This document shows positions 33,953 through 41,787 of a stretch of 41,787 nt of DNA, in pieces. The stretch is from Opitutia bacterium. GTDB taxonomy: Bacteria > Verrucomicrobiota > Verrucomicrobiia > Opitutales > Opitutaceae. The stretch spans positions 1 to 41,787 of the forward strand of contig PLMW01000050.1 of the NCBI GenBank assembly GCA_003142615.1. Reading direction: 5' to 3'. Below the pieces are notes generated by a model that ran no database searches, was not told the origin of the DNA, and saw nothing but the letters and a program-made list of their open reading frames with translations. Position 1 is the stretch's first letter. The number at the start of each line of letters is the position of its first letter. Both the position numbers and the translations under genes were made by a program.

Positions 33953-34939
33953 CTAGGCCTTCTCCTCCTCCTCGTGACCGGAGGTGATGGGGTGCCGGTA
34001 GCGGTCGTAGGCCTCGATGATCTTCTGGACGAGAGGGGGGCGCACGACGTCGGCGCCGGTGAAGTAGTGGAAGTCGATGCCGGCGATGCCGTTCAGGATG
34101 TGCTTCACCTGCAGCAGACCTGACTGCTGCGGACGGGGCAGATCGATCTGCGTGATGTCGCCGGTGACGACCATGCGCGCATCCTCACCGAGGCGCGTCA
34201 GGAACATCATCATTTGCTCCGGCGTGGTGTTCTGCGCCTCGTCAAGGATGATGAACGCGCTGGAAAGCGTGCGGCCGCGCATGTAGGCGAGCGGTGCGAT
34301 TTCAATGACACCTTTCTCGACCAGCCGCGCGACGTCCTCGGCGTCAAGCATGTCGTTCATGGCGTCGTAGAGCGGACGCAGGTAGGGAAGGATTTTCTCG
34401 CGCAGGTCGCCGGGCAGGAAACCGAGCGCTTCGCCGGCCTCGACCGCAGGCCGGGTCAGGACGATGCGCTGCACCTGGTTTTTGAGGAGGGCGGAGATGG
34501 CGGCAGCGACGGCGAGGTAGGTTTTGCCCGTCCCCGCGGGGCCGATCCCGAAGACAACAGGATTCTTCTGGATCGCCTGGAGGTAGAGCTTCTGGCCGAT
34601 GGTCTTCGGCACGATCCGCTTGCGGTTGGTGGTAATGACCAGCGGCTCCGAGAAGAGCGTGCGCATCTGCGCGCCGTTGCCTTGGGCGAAGCCATCAAGC
34701 AGCTGGGTGAAATCCGAGTTGCGCAGGGTGAGGCCCTGCTGGCGTCCGTCATTGAGGAAGGTGAAAAAGCCCTCGACGCGCGCGATGTCATCATCGGCGC
34801 CGTCGACCTTCAGCCAGTCTTCCCGGGTGGCGAGTTTCACGTTGAACGTTTTTTCGACCGCCAGCAGGTTCTCCTCGCGGCCGCAGTAGAGCTGATGCAG
34901 GTGGCGGGGGTTCTGGTAATAAAGCGTTTTCGAGGACAC
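33953..34939 (-). CDS. phoH: PhoH-like ATPase
   Basis: A 328-residue ATPase. Walker A is GPAGTGKT (133-140), Walker B FIILDEAQNTT, and the sensor region is VVTGDITQIDLPRP. An N-terminal KH-like part (about 20-100) precedes the ATPase core. PhoH proteins commonly neighbour ybeY and are thought to act in RNA metabolism. The gene begins the leftward phoH-pgpH-ybeY group: pgpH starts 23 bases after its stop. Confidence 0.93.
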   Translation of the reverse strand: MSSKTLYYQNPRHLHQLYCGREENLLAVEKTFNVKLATREDWLKVDGADDDIARVEGFFTFLNDGRQQGLTLRNSDFTQLLDGFAQGNGAQMRTLFSEPLVITTNRKRIVPKTIGQKLYLQAIQKNPVVFGIGPAGTGKTYLAVAAAISALLKNQVQRIVLTRPAVEAGEALGFLPGDLREKILPYLRPLYDAMNDMLDAEDVARLVEKGVIEIAPLAYMRGRTLSSAFIILDEAQNTTPEQMMMFLTRLGEDARMVVTGDITQIDLPRPQQSGLLQVKHILNGIAGIDFHYFTGADVVRPPLVQKIIEAYDRYRHPITSGHEEEEKA

Positions 34940-34990
34940 GGGGGAATTTCGGATGGTGGATGGCGGAAGCCGGCAAGGAGCCCGTCTGAA

Positions 34991-35575
34991 TCAGCGGGCT
35001 TTCCGTTTTGGGGTCTTCGCCTTCCGGTATCCGGCCTGCCCGCCGGAGCCTTGGCGAAGGCGGGCATCCGGTTTCCGGCTTGGGGCGCCCAGTACGCCGG
35101 GCAGGGCGGCGCGGAGCCGGTCATAGGTGGCGGCGAGCGCCTGCGGCAGGATGCGGGTCTGGCCGATCACAGGCATGAAATTATTGTCGCCATTCCAGCG
35201 CGGCACGATGTGGGCGTGCAGGTGCGCGATGCTGCCGCCGGCAGCGGATCCGAGATTGAAGCCGATGTTGAAACCGTCGGGCTTGACGGCGGCGCGCAGT
35301 ACTTCCTTGCCCAGGGTGATGATTTCCATGAGGTCCGCGCGCTCGGCCCGCGTCAGTTCCGCCAGGTCGGCGACGGCGCGGAACGGGACGGCGAGCAGAT
35401 GCCCGGGGTTGTACGGAAACTTGTTGAGAACCAGGTAGGACCGCCGGCTGCGATGGAGGATGCAGGCGGCGCGGTCGTCGCCGAGCGCCGGCAGTTCGGT
35501 GAAAAGCCGGGCGTCTCCGGATGACTTGGGTGCCTCGATGTAACTCATCCGCCAGTAGGCGTGAAGCTGGTGCAT
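34991..35575 (-). CDS. HIT family hydrolase with repeat-encoded C-terminal tail
   Basis: A 194-residue histidine-triad protein. The triad is HLHAHIVPRW with H118, H120 and H122; NKFPYNPGHLLAVPFR is the family's nucleotide-binding stretch. Relatives hydrolyse or phosphorolyse dinucleoside polyphosphates such as Ap4A. The start MHQLHAYWRM at 35575 fits family length; the longer frame upstream lacks features. Residues about 165-187 (PDARLRQGSGGQAGYRK) come from a palindromic repeat inserted near the 3' end in frame, replacing the normal C-terminus without obvious harm to the catalytic core. It is divergent from nusA. Confidence 0.88.
   Translation of the reverse strand: MHQLHAYWRMSYIEAPKSSGDARLFTELPALGDDRAACILHRSRRSYLVLNKFPYNPGHLLAVPFRAVADLAELTRAERADLMEIITLGKEVLRAAVKPDGFNIGFNLGSAAGGSIAHLHAHIVPRWNGDNNFMPVIGQTRILPQALAATYDRLRAALPGVLGAPSRKPDARLRQGSGGQAGYRKAKTPKRKAR
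35038..35065. repeat. Palindromic repeat in the 3' end of the HIT gene
   Basis: GCCCGCC (35038-35044) and GGCGGGC (35059-35065) are perfect inverted arms around GGAGCCTTGGCGAA. Short TCCGG-containing repeats flank it on both sides. The core is shared with the elements inside ybeY. Confidence 0.75.
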
Positions 35576-35738
35576 TTGAGAAGCGGGGCAGCGTAGGGCG
35601 GGGTCCGGCGATGTCAAAACGCGATTGGACGGGGACATGCGGGATTGTCGGAACCGGCCGGCCCGCGGTCCGGCCGAGCTGCGCAAGTCCCCGCCCGGTA
35701 CGGAACTTGACATCATTTGCCTCCGGCAGCACCGTCGA

Positions 35739-35790
35739 CCCACTTCCAGTTCACTTTGTAAGAAGTGGGCCTTCGGCCCGCTTTTTTTTT
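35739..35790 (+). promoter_or_regulatory. Possible transcription attenuator in the nusA leader
   Basis: A terminator hairpin is formed by AAGTGGGCC (35763-35771) and GGCCCGCTT (35775-35783) with one T/G pair and loop TTC, followed by nine T. Its left arm is also complementary to CCCACTT at 35739-35745, giving a mutually exclusive antiterminator. No rightward gene lies between the HIT start (35575) and this point, so the terminator appears to belong to the nusA leader. A TTGACA at 35707-35712 could be a -35 box, but I see no matching -10. Confidence 0.5.
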
Positions 35791-35807
35791 CCCATTAATC
35801 AATCCAT

Positions 35808-37058
35808 ATGAGTAGCGAAATCCTTTCCGTCCTCGAATACATGGAGAAGGAAAAGGGGATCGGTCGTGCCGACATGATCGCCGCGATCGTCAACGCCATC
35901 AAGGCGGCGGCCCAGAAGGGGGTGAATTCGGGTCAGGAGTTGAAGATCGAAATCAACCCGAAGAACGGCCAGCTGCACGCGTGGACGTTGCTCAAGGTCG
36001 TCGATTCCATCAGCAATCCGCGGACCGAGATCCATGTTGAAAAGGCGCAATTGCTGAAGGCCGGCGCCCAGCTCGGCGAGGTGATCGAGAAGGAGGTCGA
36101 TCCGTCCTACCTCGGCCGCATCGCCGCCCAGACCGCGCGGCAGGCGATCATGCAGAAGCTCCGCCAGTTCGAGAAGGAGCGCATCTATGACGATTTCAAG
36201 GATCGCGTCGGCGACATCGTCACCGGCATCGTGCGCCGCCGCGAGCGCAGCGATCTTTTCATCGATCTGGGCAAGGCCGAGGCCATGATGCCGGGCAAGG
36301 AACAGGTGCCCGGCGAGGACTACGCGCCCGGCGAGCGCATCCGCTGCCTGCTGCTGGAAATTGAGAACACGAGCCGCGGCCCCGAACTCATCCTCAGCCG
36401 CGCCAGTCCGAAGTTTGTCCGCCGCCTGTTCGAGCTCGAAGTCACGGAAATCGCCGACGGCACGGTCAAGATCGAGGCGTTCGCCCGCGAGCCCGGCTAC
36501 CGCACGAAGATCGCCGTCTCCACGACCGACCCGAAGGTCGATCCGGTAGGGGCCTGCGTCGGCGCCCGCGGCGCCCGCGTGAAATCCATCGTGCGGGAAC
36601 TGGGCGGCGAGAAGATCGACATCGTCCGCCATTTCACCGATCCGCGCGAGATGGTCGCCGAGGCGCTCAAGCCGGCCATCCTGCGCGACATCATCATCGA
36701 TGAGAAGAACCGCCGGGTCGGCATCGTGGTGTCTGAGGAGGACCTGGCCGTGGCCATCGGCAAGAAGGGCCAGAACGCCCGCCTTACCTCGCGCCTCATC
36801 GGCTGGAAGCTCGACATCATGAAAGTGCAGACGGTCGCCACCACGCTGGAGGAGAAAAAAGGCATGGCGGCGTCGGGTTTGACGAAAATCCCCGGCATCG
36901 ACGATGCCACGGCCCAGCGCCTGGTGGTGGCCGGTTTCGCCTCGGTCGAGCTGTTCGACGGGGTCGAGAGCGACGATCTCGTGGGCGCGGGCTTCACGAC
37001 TGAGGAAGCCGACGACATCCTCAAGAAAGTCGCCACGTTTACTGGCGCCCAGAAATAA
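35808..37058 (+). CDS. nusA: Transcription termination/antitermination factor NusA
   Basis: A 416-residue RNA polymerase-associated factor. The N-terminal polymerase-binding domain covers about 1-125, an S1 domain about 130-200 ([20 protein letters not shown]), KH1 about 225-290 ([20 protein letters not shown]), KH2 about 300-345 ([20 protein letters not shown]), and a C-terminal helix-hairpin-helix stretch about 355-416 ([16 protein letters not shown]). It is first in the nusA-infB-rbfA series. RimP, which usually precedes nusA, is absent from the 230 bases upstream. The leader contains a possible attenuator. Confidence 0.97.
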   Translation: MSSEILSVLEYMEKEKGIGRADMIAAIVNAIKAAAQKGVNSGQELKIEINPKNGQLHAWTLLKVVDSISNPRTEIHVEKAQLLKAGAQLGEVIEKEVDPSYLGRIAAQTARQAIMQKLRQFEKERIYDDFKDRVGDIVTGIVRRRERSDLFIDLGKAEAMMPGKEQVPGEDYAPGERIRCLLLEIENTSRGPELILSRASPKFVRRLFELEVTEIADGTVKIEAFAREPGYRTKIAVSTTDPKVDPVGACVGARGARVKSIVRELGGEKIDIVRHFTDPREMVAEALKPAILRDIIIDEKNRRVGIVVSEEDLAVAIGKKGQNARLTSRLIGWKLDIMKVQTVATTLEEKKGMAASGLTKIPGIDDATAQRLVVAGFASVELFDGVESDDLVGAGFTTEEADDILKKVATFTGAQK

Positions 37059-37109
37059 CCCTTCCCTTTCCGCCCGTCCCTCCCCGTCTTCGCACCCGCC
37101 CACCTGCTG

Positions 37110-39602
37110 ATGAGTATCCGCCTCCACGAACTCGCCAAAAAAATCGGCATGGGCAACAAGGAGCTCCTCGCCTTGTTGAAGGCGCGCGACTACCCCGTCA
37201 AAACGGTCTCAAGTACCATCGACAAAATCACGGCGGAGGCCTTGGAACAGGAAATCGGGCACAAAAAGATGGCTCCGGGCGACACCCCGGCGGCCTCCGC
37301 CCACGAAGGTGCGGTCGGGGGGCAGGGTGGGAAAGCCGCCGCGGCGGCCGTGGCCGAGCCGGCGGAGAAGCCGCCGAGTTTCACCACGCGGTTGCCGCAG
37401 GGAGTTTTTGTAAGGTCCGCGCAGGACATCGCCCGCGAGAAGGAGGAACAGGCCAAGGCCAGCCGCCCGCAGGTTGTGTTCCCGGCTCCACGTCCGGCGG
37501 CGCCGCCGCCGGTTATGCGCAGCGCCCCGCCGATGCCAAGCCGTCCTCCGGTGGCGGCTCCGCCGGTGAGTCGGCCGGCCCCCGTGACGCCGCCCCCGCC
37601 GCCGGTCCGGCCGGCAGCGCCCCCGGCGCCACCTGCGCCTCCGCCCGTGGTTCACGCGGTGCCTGTCACCATCCAGGTGTCGGCTGCGCCGGTGTCCACC
37701 CCGCCGCTGCCGCCTCCCGCCCCCCTGCGTTCTGCTCCGCCACCGGTTTCCCGGCCGTTGGCAGCTCCGCCGGTGCCCGTCCCCGTCTCGACGCCCTCCG
37801 TCACGGTGATCGCGTCGGGTGACATCAAAATCATCCATTTCAAGCCGCCGGTCATTGTGCGCGACTTCGCGACGGCGTTGGGCCTGAAACCGTTCAAACT
37901 CACCGGCGAATTGATGGAGATGGGCATCTTCGCCGGGATGAACCAGAGCATCGAGGAGACGGTGGCGATAAAGATCGCCGAGCGGCACGGCTGCCTGCTC
38001 GAGATCAAACATCGCGGCGAGGTGGTGGCGCCGGTTGCCCCCAAGGAAAAGGTGGAGAAGCCTGTGGAGGACGAGTCCAAGTTCCTCCAGCCGCGTCCGC
38101 CGGTGGTGTGCATCCTCGGTCACGTTGACCACGGCAAGACCTCGCTGCTCGACGCCATCCGCAAGGCCCACGTCGCCGCCGGCGAGGCGGGCGGCATCAC
38201 CCAGCACATCGGCGCCTATCAGGTCGAGTTCAAGAACCGCCAGATCACCTTCCTCGACACGCCCGGCCACGCCGCCTTCAACAAGATGCGCGCCCGCGGC
38301 GCCAGTGTCACCGACATCGCCGTACTCGTGGTGGCGGCTGACGACGGTTTCATGCCGCAGACCGACGAGGCGCTGAAGCACGTGCAGAACGCCAAGGTCA
38401 CGCTCATCGTCGCGGTCAACAAGATGGACGTCAAAGGCGCCAACCTCGACCGCGTGAAGGGCCAGATGCAGGAGCGCAACATCCCGCCCGAGGACTGGGG
38501 CGGCGAGACCATCACCGTGCCCGTGGCCGCCGTCAAGGACCAGGGCATCACCGACCTGCTCGACTACATCCTCCTGCAGGCCGATGTGCTCGAGTTGAAG
38601 GCCAATCCGAAGGCCGAGGCCTCGGGCGTCATCATCGAGTCGCAGATCGACGCCGGCCGCGGTCCGTCCGCGACCGTCATTGTGCAGCGCGGCACGCTCC
38701 ACACGGGCGACGCCATCGTGTGCGGCCCGCATTACGCCCGGGTGCGCGCCATGTTCGACGACCGGGGCGAGTCCGTGAAGGAAGCGCCGCCCTCGATGCC
38801 GGTGAAGATCATCGGCTGGTCCGGCGCCCCCGACAGCGGCGTGGCCTTCAAGACGGTGAAGAACGCCCGCGAGGCCGAGCGGCTGGCCGAGGTGGAGCAG
38901 GACCGCCTCAAGAAGGAGACCGTCACGCTGGACTCGAAGCCGAAGGAGGTTTCGGTCGAAAAGCTTTTCGCCGAGATCGCCGCGTCCCAGCAGAAGACGC
39001 TGCGCGTCGTGCTGAAGTGCGACGTGTTCGGCTCCATCGAGGCCGTGCGCAACCTTCTCGACGGCATCAAGAGTCCGAAGGTCTCCCTGGAAATCCTTTC
39101 CGGGGAGGTCGGCTTGATTGGCAAGAACGACGTCCTCATGGCCGGCGCCGCGGGCGCGGTCATCGTCGGCTTCAACACCAAGCTCGAAAACGGCGTCACC
39201 CCGCTCGCCAAGCACCACGGCGTGCGCATCGAGACCTTTGAGATCATCTACGAGCTGGGCGACAAGGTGCGGGAGATGATGGCCGACCTGCTCGAACCTG
39301 AACTGCGCGAGATCAAGCTCGGTGCGGCCGAGGTGCGCCAGATCTTTCCTGTCTCCAAGGGCTTCGTGGCCGGCTGTCTGGTCACCGAGGGCCGGGTCAG
39401 CCGCAACGCCCCCGCCCGCGTGCGCCGCGGCAAGGAGGTCGTCTTCGAGGGCCGCGTCGGCACGCTCCGGCGTTTCAAGGACGACGCCAACGACGTGCGC
39501 GCCGGCCTGGAATGCGGCATCCGCCTCGACGGTTTCGACGGCTACAAGGAGGCTGACGTCATCGAGTGCCTCGAGATTCAGAAGGTCCGGGCGGCGCTCT
39601 GA
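37110..39602 (+). CDS. infB: Translation initiation factor IF-2
   Basis: An 830-residue GTPase that places initiator tRNA on the 30S subunit. An N-terminal IF2_N domain (about 1-60, [20 protein letters not shown]) leads to a Pro/Ala-rich linker (about 70-235). The GTPase domain follows, with GHVDHGKT (337-344), DTPGH near 383 and NKMD near 437, and then the C-terminal beta-barrel and tRNA-binding domains ([39 protein letters not shown]). It begins 51 bases after nusA and is probably co-transcribed. Confidence 0.97.
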   Translation: MSIRLHELAKKIGMGNKELLALLKARDYPVKTVSSTIDKITAEALEQEIGHKKMAPGDTPAASAHEGAVGGQGGKAAAAAVAEPAEKPPSFTTRLPQGVFVRSAQDIAREKEEQAKASRPQVVFPAPRPAAPPPVMRSAPPMPSRPPVAAPPVSRPAPVTPPPPPVRPAAPPAPPAPPPVVHAVPVTIQVSAAPVSTPPLPPPAPLRSAPPPVSRPLAAPPVPVPVSTPSVTVIASGDIKIIHFKPPVIVRDFATALGLKPFKLTGELMEMGIFAGMNQSIEETVAIKIAERHGCLLEIKHRGEVVAPVAPKEKVEKPVEDESKFLQPRPPVVCILGHVDHGKTSLLDAIRKAHVAAGEAGGITQHIGAYQVEFKNRQITFLDTPGHAAFNKMRARGASVTDIAVLVVAADDGFMPQTDEALKHVQNAKVTLIVAVNKMDVKGANLDRVKGQMQERNIPPEDWGGETITVPVAAVKDQGITDLLDYILLQADVLELKANPKAEASGVIIESQIDAGRGPSATVIVQRGTLHTGDAIVCGPHYARVRAMFDDRGESVKEAPPSMPVKIIGWSGAPDSGVAFKTVKNAREAERLAEVEQDRLKKETVTLDSKPKEVSVEKLFAEIAASQQKTLRVVLKCDVFGSIEAVRNLLDGIKSPKVSLEILSGEVGLIGKNDVLMAGAAGAVIVGFNTKLENGVTPLAKHHGVRIETFEIIYELGDKVREMMADLLEPELREIKLGAAEVRQIFPVSKGFVAGCLVTEGRVSRNAPARVRRGKEVVFEGRVGTLRRFKDDANDVRAGLECGIRLDGFDGYKEADVIECLEIQKVRAAL

Positions 39603-39668
39603 ACAATTTCGGATTGCGGATACCGGATTTCGGATCGTGCTTTCTGGTATCCGGGATCCGCCATCGCC
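39603..39668. repeat. Short direct repeats between infB and rbfA
   Basis: The 66-base spacer is mostly a series of CGGATTGCGGATACCGG/ATTTCGGAT-type units, with GGTATCCGG like that flanking the repeat in the HIT gene. This looks like a small intergenic repeat rather than a regulatory site. Confidence 0.55.
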
Positions 39669-40022
39669 ATGTCCAACCGCACCCTTCGCGTCAACGAACT
39701 CATCCAGCGCGAGATCAGCGCCTACCTGCACACGCGCTATCAAAGCGAGGCGGTGCGGATCACCGTCACCAGCGTGGCGGTGTCGCCCGACCTGCATGAC
39801 GGGCGGGTGTTCTACTCCGTGCTGGGCGGGAAGGATGAGGTGGCCGAGTGCAGCCGGTGGCTGCGGGAGAAAACCGGGGAGATCCGGCACATGGTCGGGA
39901 AGCAGGTCATCCTCAAGAACGTACCCAGGCTGGAGTTTATCCACGACACCTCGCCCGAACGCGGCACCCGCGTGATCCAGGTGCTGGACGAAATCAAGGC
40001 GAAGGAACGCCCTGCATCGTAG
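39669..40022 (+). CDS. rbfA: Ribosome-binding factor A
   Basis: A 117-residue KH-fold protein needed for late 30S maturation. It starts MSNRTLRVNELIQREISAYL, the family opening. VRITVTSVAVSPDLHDGRVF is the conserved beta strand (usually VTxVxxSxDLxxAxVYxS) and RLEFIHDTSPERGTRV the C-terminal signature. Length is typical. It lies 66 bases after infB, in the standard nusA-infB-rbfA order. Confidence 0.94.
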   Translation: MSNRTLRVNELIQREISAYLHTRYQSEAVRITVTSVAVSPDLHDGRVFYSVLGGKDEVAECSRWLREKTGEIRHMVGKQVILKNVPRLEFIHDTSPERGTRVIQVLDEIKAKERPAS

Positions 40023-40027
40023 TTTCA

Positions 40028-40186
40028 ACCACGGATGACGCGATGAAACGGATTGGGGAGGTTGTCTTCAAGTGTTGCCAAAGCCGTGAGGCCTTGGAAC
40101 CAAGGCAGGTCCGAACTCTCCCGAGTCTGGCTGCGGGGCAGAAGATGACCCGATCTTTATCCGTGCCCATCCGTGAAATCCGTGGT
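40028..40186. repeat. 159-base MITE-like element with ACCACGGAT ends
   Basis: ACCACGGAT (40028-40036) and ATCCGTGGT (40178-40186) are perfect inverted ends, with further inverted similarity inward (CACGGATG against CATCCGTG). It fills nearly all of the gap between rbfA and the DHH gene. I recall repeats of this ACGGAT type as common between genes in Verrucomicrobia and Planctomycetes genomes. No coding capacity is visible. Confidence 0.65.
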
Positions 40187-40205
40187 GTAAGAAACAGCTG
40201 ATCTG

Positions 40206-41222
40206 ATGGAGACGTTTTATCCCGAGCTTTCGCCGCGGTTCGCCGGGTTTCTGGCGCAGTTGTCCGGCCGCAAGATCGCCGTCGTGGGACACGCGCGGCC
40301 GGACGGCGACTGCATCGGCTCGCAGGCGGCACTGGCCCGCGTGCTGCGCGCCCGGGGCCACGAGGTCGCGTGCCTCAATCCCGATCCCGTGCCGCGCCGG
40401 CTGCAGTTCCTCGTCGACGGGCTGACGTTCCTGCGCCCGGCCGGGTTTTCCGCGGACGACTACGCGGCGGTGTTCGTCGACTGCGCCGACCACGACCGCG
40501 CGGGCCAGAAGCTGAAGGCGCGCTTCCCGTCGCCTTTCGGCAACATCGACCACCACCTGTCCAGCGCCGTCTTCGCCCGGCACAATTTCGTCGATCCCGC
40601 CTCCGCCGCCACCGCGGAGATCCTGGCGGGGATGCTGCTCGACAACGGACTGCCGATCGACGCCGCGACGGCTCAGGGACTCTACGTCGGCATTCTCACC
40701 GACACGGGCCAGTTCCGTTTCAACTCCACGTCGCGCCGCACCTTCCTGCTGGCCGCGGAGCTGCGGACCCGCGGCGCCGACCCCGCCGAGGCCGGCTACG
40801 AACTCTACGAGCGCGAGACGGCCGGCACGCTGCAGCTCCTGCAGCGGTTTCTCGCCTCGCTGCGCTTCGAGGGCGGCGGCCGCATCTGCATCGGGTTGCT
40901 TCCGGACGGCGTGTTTGCCGACACGGGGACGACGCCCGAGGACACCGAGGGCATGGTGGATTACGCCCGCGCCATAGACGGCGTCGACATCGGCGTACTC
41001 ATCGAGGAGCAGCCCGACGGCATCAAGGCCAGCCTGCGGGCGAAGGATCCGGCCTATCGGCTCGACCTGGTCGCCGCCGGGTTCAACGGCGGCGGTCACG
41101 CCTGCGCGGCGGGCCTCAATCTCAAGGGCGAAACGCCAGGCTCGTTTTATCCGCGTCTCGTCGCCGCGCTCGAAAAGCAAATCCACGCGGTCGATGCCGG
41201 ACAGCGGCTGTCACAGGGGTAA
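40206..41222 (+). CDS. nrnA: DHH family phosphoesterase, NrnA-like (nanoRNase / pAp phosphatase)
   Basis: A 338-residue DHH/DHHA1 enzyme. The motifs are GHARPDGDCIGS (28-39), VDCADHD, IDHHLSS (DHH motif) and, in the DHHA1 domain, GFNGGGHACAAG. Relatives degrade oligoribonucleotides or dephosphorylate pAp; which applies here is not readable. It follows rbfA, an order common in bacteria, separated by the 159-base repeat. Length is normal for NrnA (about 310-340). Confidence 0.9.
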   Translation: METFYPELSPRFAGFLAQLSGRKIAVVGHARPDGDCIGSQAALARVLRARGHEVACLNPDPVPRRLQFLVDGLTFLRPAGFSADDYAAVFVDCADHDRAGQKLKARFPSPFGNIDHHLSSAVFARHNFVDPASAATAEILAGMLLDNGLPIDAATAQGLYVGILTDTGQFRFNSTSRRTFLLAAELRTRGADPAEAGYELYERETAGTLQLLQRFLASLRFEGGGRICIGLLPDGVFADTGTTPEDTEGMVDYARAIDGVDIGVLIEEQPDGIKASLRAKDPAYRLDLVAAGFNGGGHACAAGLNLKGETPGSFYPRLVAALEKQIHAVDAGQRLSQG

Positions 41223-41265
41223 GGCCATCTGGTCAGTCGGAGAGCCGGCGCGCGCGCAACCTGGG

Positions 41266-41787
41266 TTACTTCAGCACCACGGTGTTGCCGCGCTCGGGCA
41301 TCTTCCCGTCCACGAGCTTGCAGTAGGAGATCTTGTCCCGGGGGCTGGTCACCTGGATCGTGCCGACGGTTTCGCCCTCGCTGCTGCCGAGGATCTCGCC
41401 GGTCGAGGGATCGGTGAGCGTTTCGCCCGGCTTGCGCACCAGGCACGTCTGGCCGGCGGCGATGCCGTAGTTCACCCCGAGGCTGATGATGACCTGATCG
41501 CCGGACACCGTGATGACCGTGCCCTCGATGGGCGTACCCTCCATTTTTTCCGCGATGAATTTCACGGCCTGGTTGATGCAATCCTGCGCCGCCTCGCCGA
41601 CGGGCGTCTTGGCAAAGGAACTCAGGCCCCCGCCGACATTGCCGCCGGAATAGCCGAGATTGAGGCTGGTTTTTCCGGCTTCGCCGCGAATGCGTTCCTC
41701 GGCCACGATCTGGCCGGACGTCGTGTCGACTAGCTTGACGACGATCACGATCTGCGACTTGGCGGAGGAGCCGCCGATATGGATGCC
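41266..41787 (-). CDS. CsgG-like / FlgT C-terminal-like protein, 5' part cut by window edge
   Basis: The last 173 residues are visible and the frame stays open to the window edge. IVIVVKLVDTTSGQIVAEER is the central strand/turn of the CsgG family of envelope proteins, which form or regulate outer-membrane secretion pores. The C-terminal part (VITVSGDQVIISLGVNYGIA, then DPSTGEILGSSEGETVGTIQV) resembles the C-terminal domain of FlgT-type proteins. The N-terminus, where a signal peptide or lipobox would be, is not in view, so the localisation is an inference. Confidence 0.7.
   Translation of the reverse strand, partial: GIHIGGSSAKSQIVIVVKLVDTTSGQIVAEERIRGEAGKTSLNLGYSGGNVGGGLSSFAKTPVGEAAQDCINQAVKFIAEKMEGTPIEGTVITVSGDQVIISLGVNYGIAAGQTCLVRKPGETLTDPSTGEILGSSEGETVGTIQVTSPRDKISYCKLVDGKMPERGNTVVLK

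Noticed and set aside
37209-40028. A 939-residue leftward open frame
   Set aside because: It is the reverse of infB and rbfA, has a His/Arg/Asp-rich composition without domain features, and crosses gene boundaries.

Overview
The window looks like a chromosome segment of a Verrucomicrobiota bacterium, most likely of the Opitutaceae type. The basis is protein style: a TonB receptor with an early VRLSAF-type segment, large secreted FG-GAP and GH106-like proteins, a NagB/PIG-L fusion, and families of short palindromic repeats lodged in and between genes. No rRNA or complete tRNA is present, so the lineage is an inference.

It has two halves that meet near 24,170-24,240. The left half (1-24,167) is accessory DNA, visibly richer in A+T, with transposase remnants and a broken integrase. 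The right half (24,238-41,787) is GC-rich and mostly housekeeping. The seam holds a 28-base copy of a tRNA 3' end followed by a strong intrinsic terminator. This is the signature of an element integrated into a tRNA gene, so much or all of the left half may be a genomic island whose intact tRNA lies beyond the left edge.

Left half, in order. (i) A leftward operon (4095 to 1) for amino-sugar salvage: sugar nucleotidyltransferase, NahK-type N-acetylhexosamine 1-kinase, UDP-sugar 4-epimerase and a NagB/PIG-L fusion. (ii) Divergent from it, a TonB-dependent receptor (4424-6577), a secreted glycosidase-like propeller protein, a large FG-GAP propeller protein, an HpaI-type aldolase, an FAD oxidoreductase and a URO-D-like protein. 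(iii) Fused remnants of IS701-like and IS66-like transposases (15.8-16.7 kb). (iv) A Kelch propeller protein, a GntR/LacI hybrid regulator and a MarR regulator. Palindromes of the form GTTRCGYAAC occur both in the divergent 4.1-4.4 kb control region and upstream of the GntR/LacI gene, suggesting one regulon for uptake and breakdown of an amino-sugar-containing glycan. (v) A compact module at 20.6-23.4 kb: a Ser/Thr kinase, a translationally coupled unknown protein with a TIM-barrel-like pattern, and a convergent PD-(D/E)XK-like nuclease with an internal winged helix. It sits next to the integrase remnant and the tRNA-derived site, and is my best candidate for an undescribed (possibly defence) system.

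Right half: a hexapeptide acyltransferase, trpS, a GH27 alpha-galactosidase, a small lipoprotein, a GH106-like glycosidase, then the leftward group HIT protein / phoH / pgpH / ybeY, the rightward group nusA-infB-rbfA-nrnA, and the 3' part of a CsgG-like gene. Points of note are a possible transcription attenuator in the nusA leader and in-frame palindromic repeats inside ybeY and the HIT gene.
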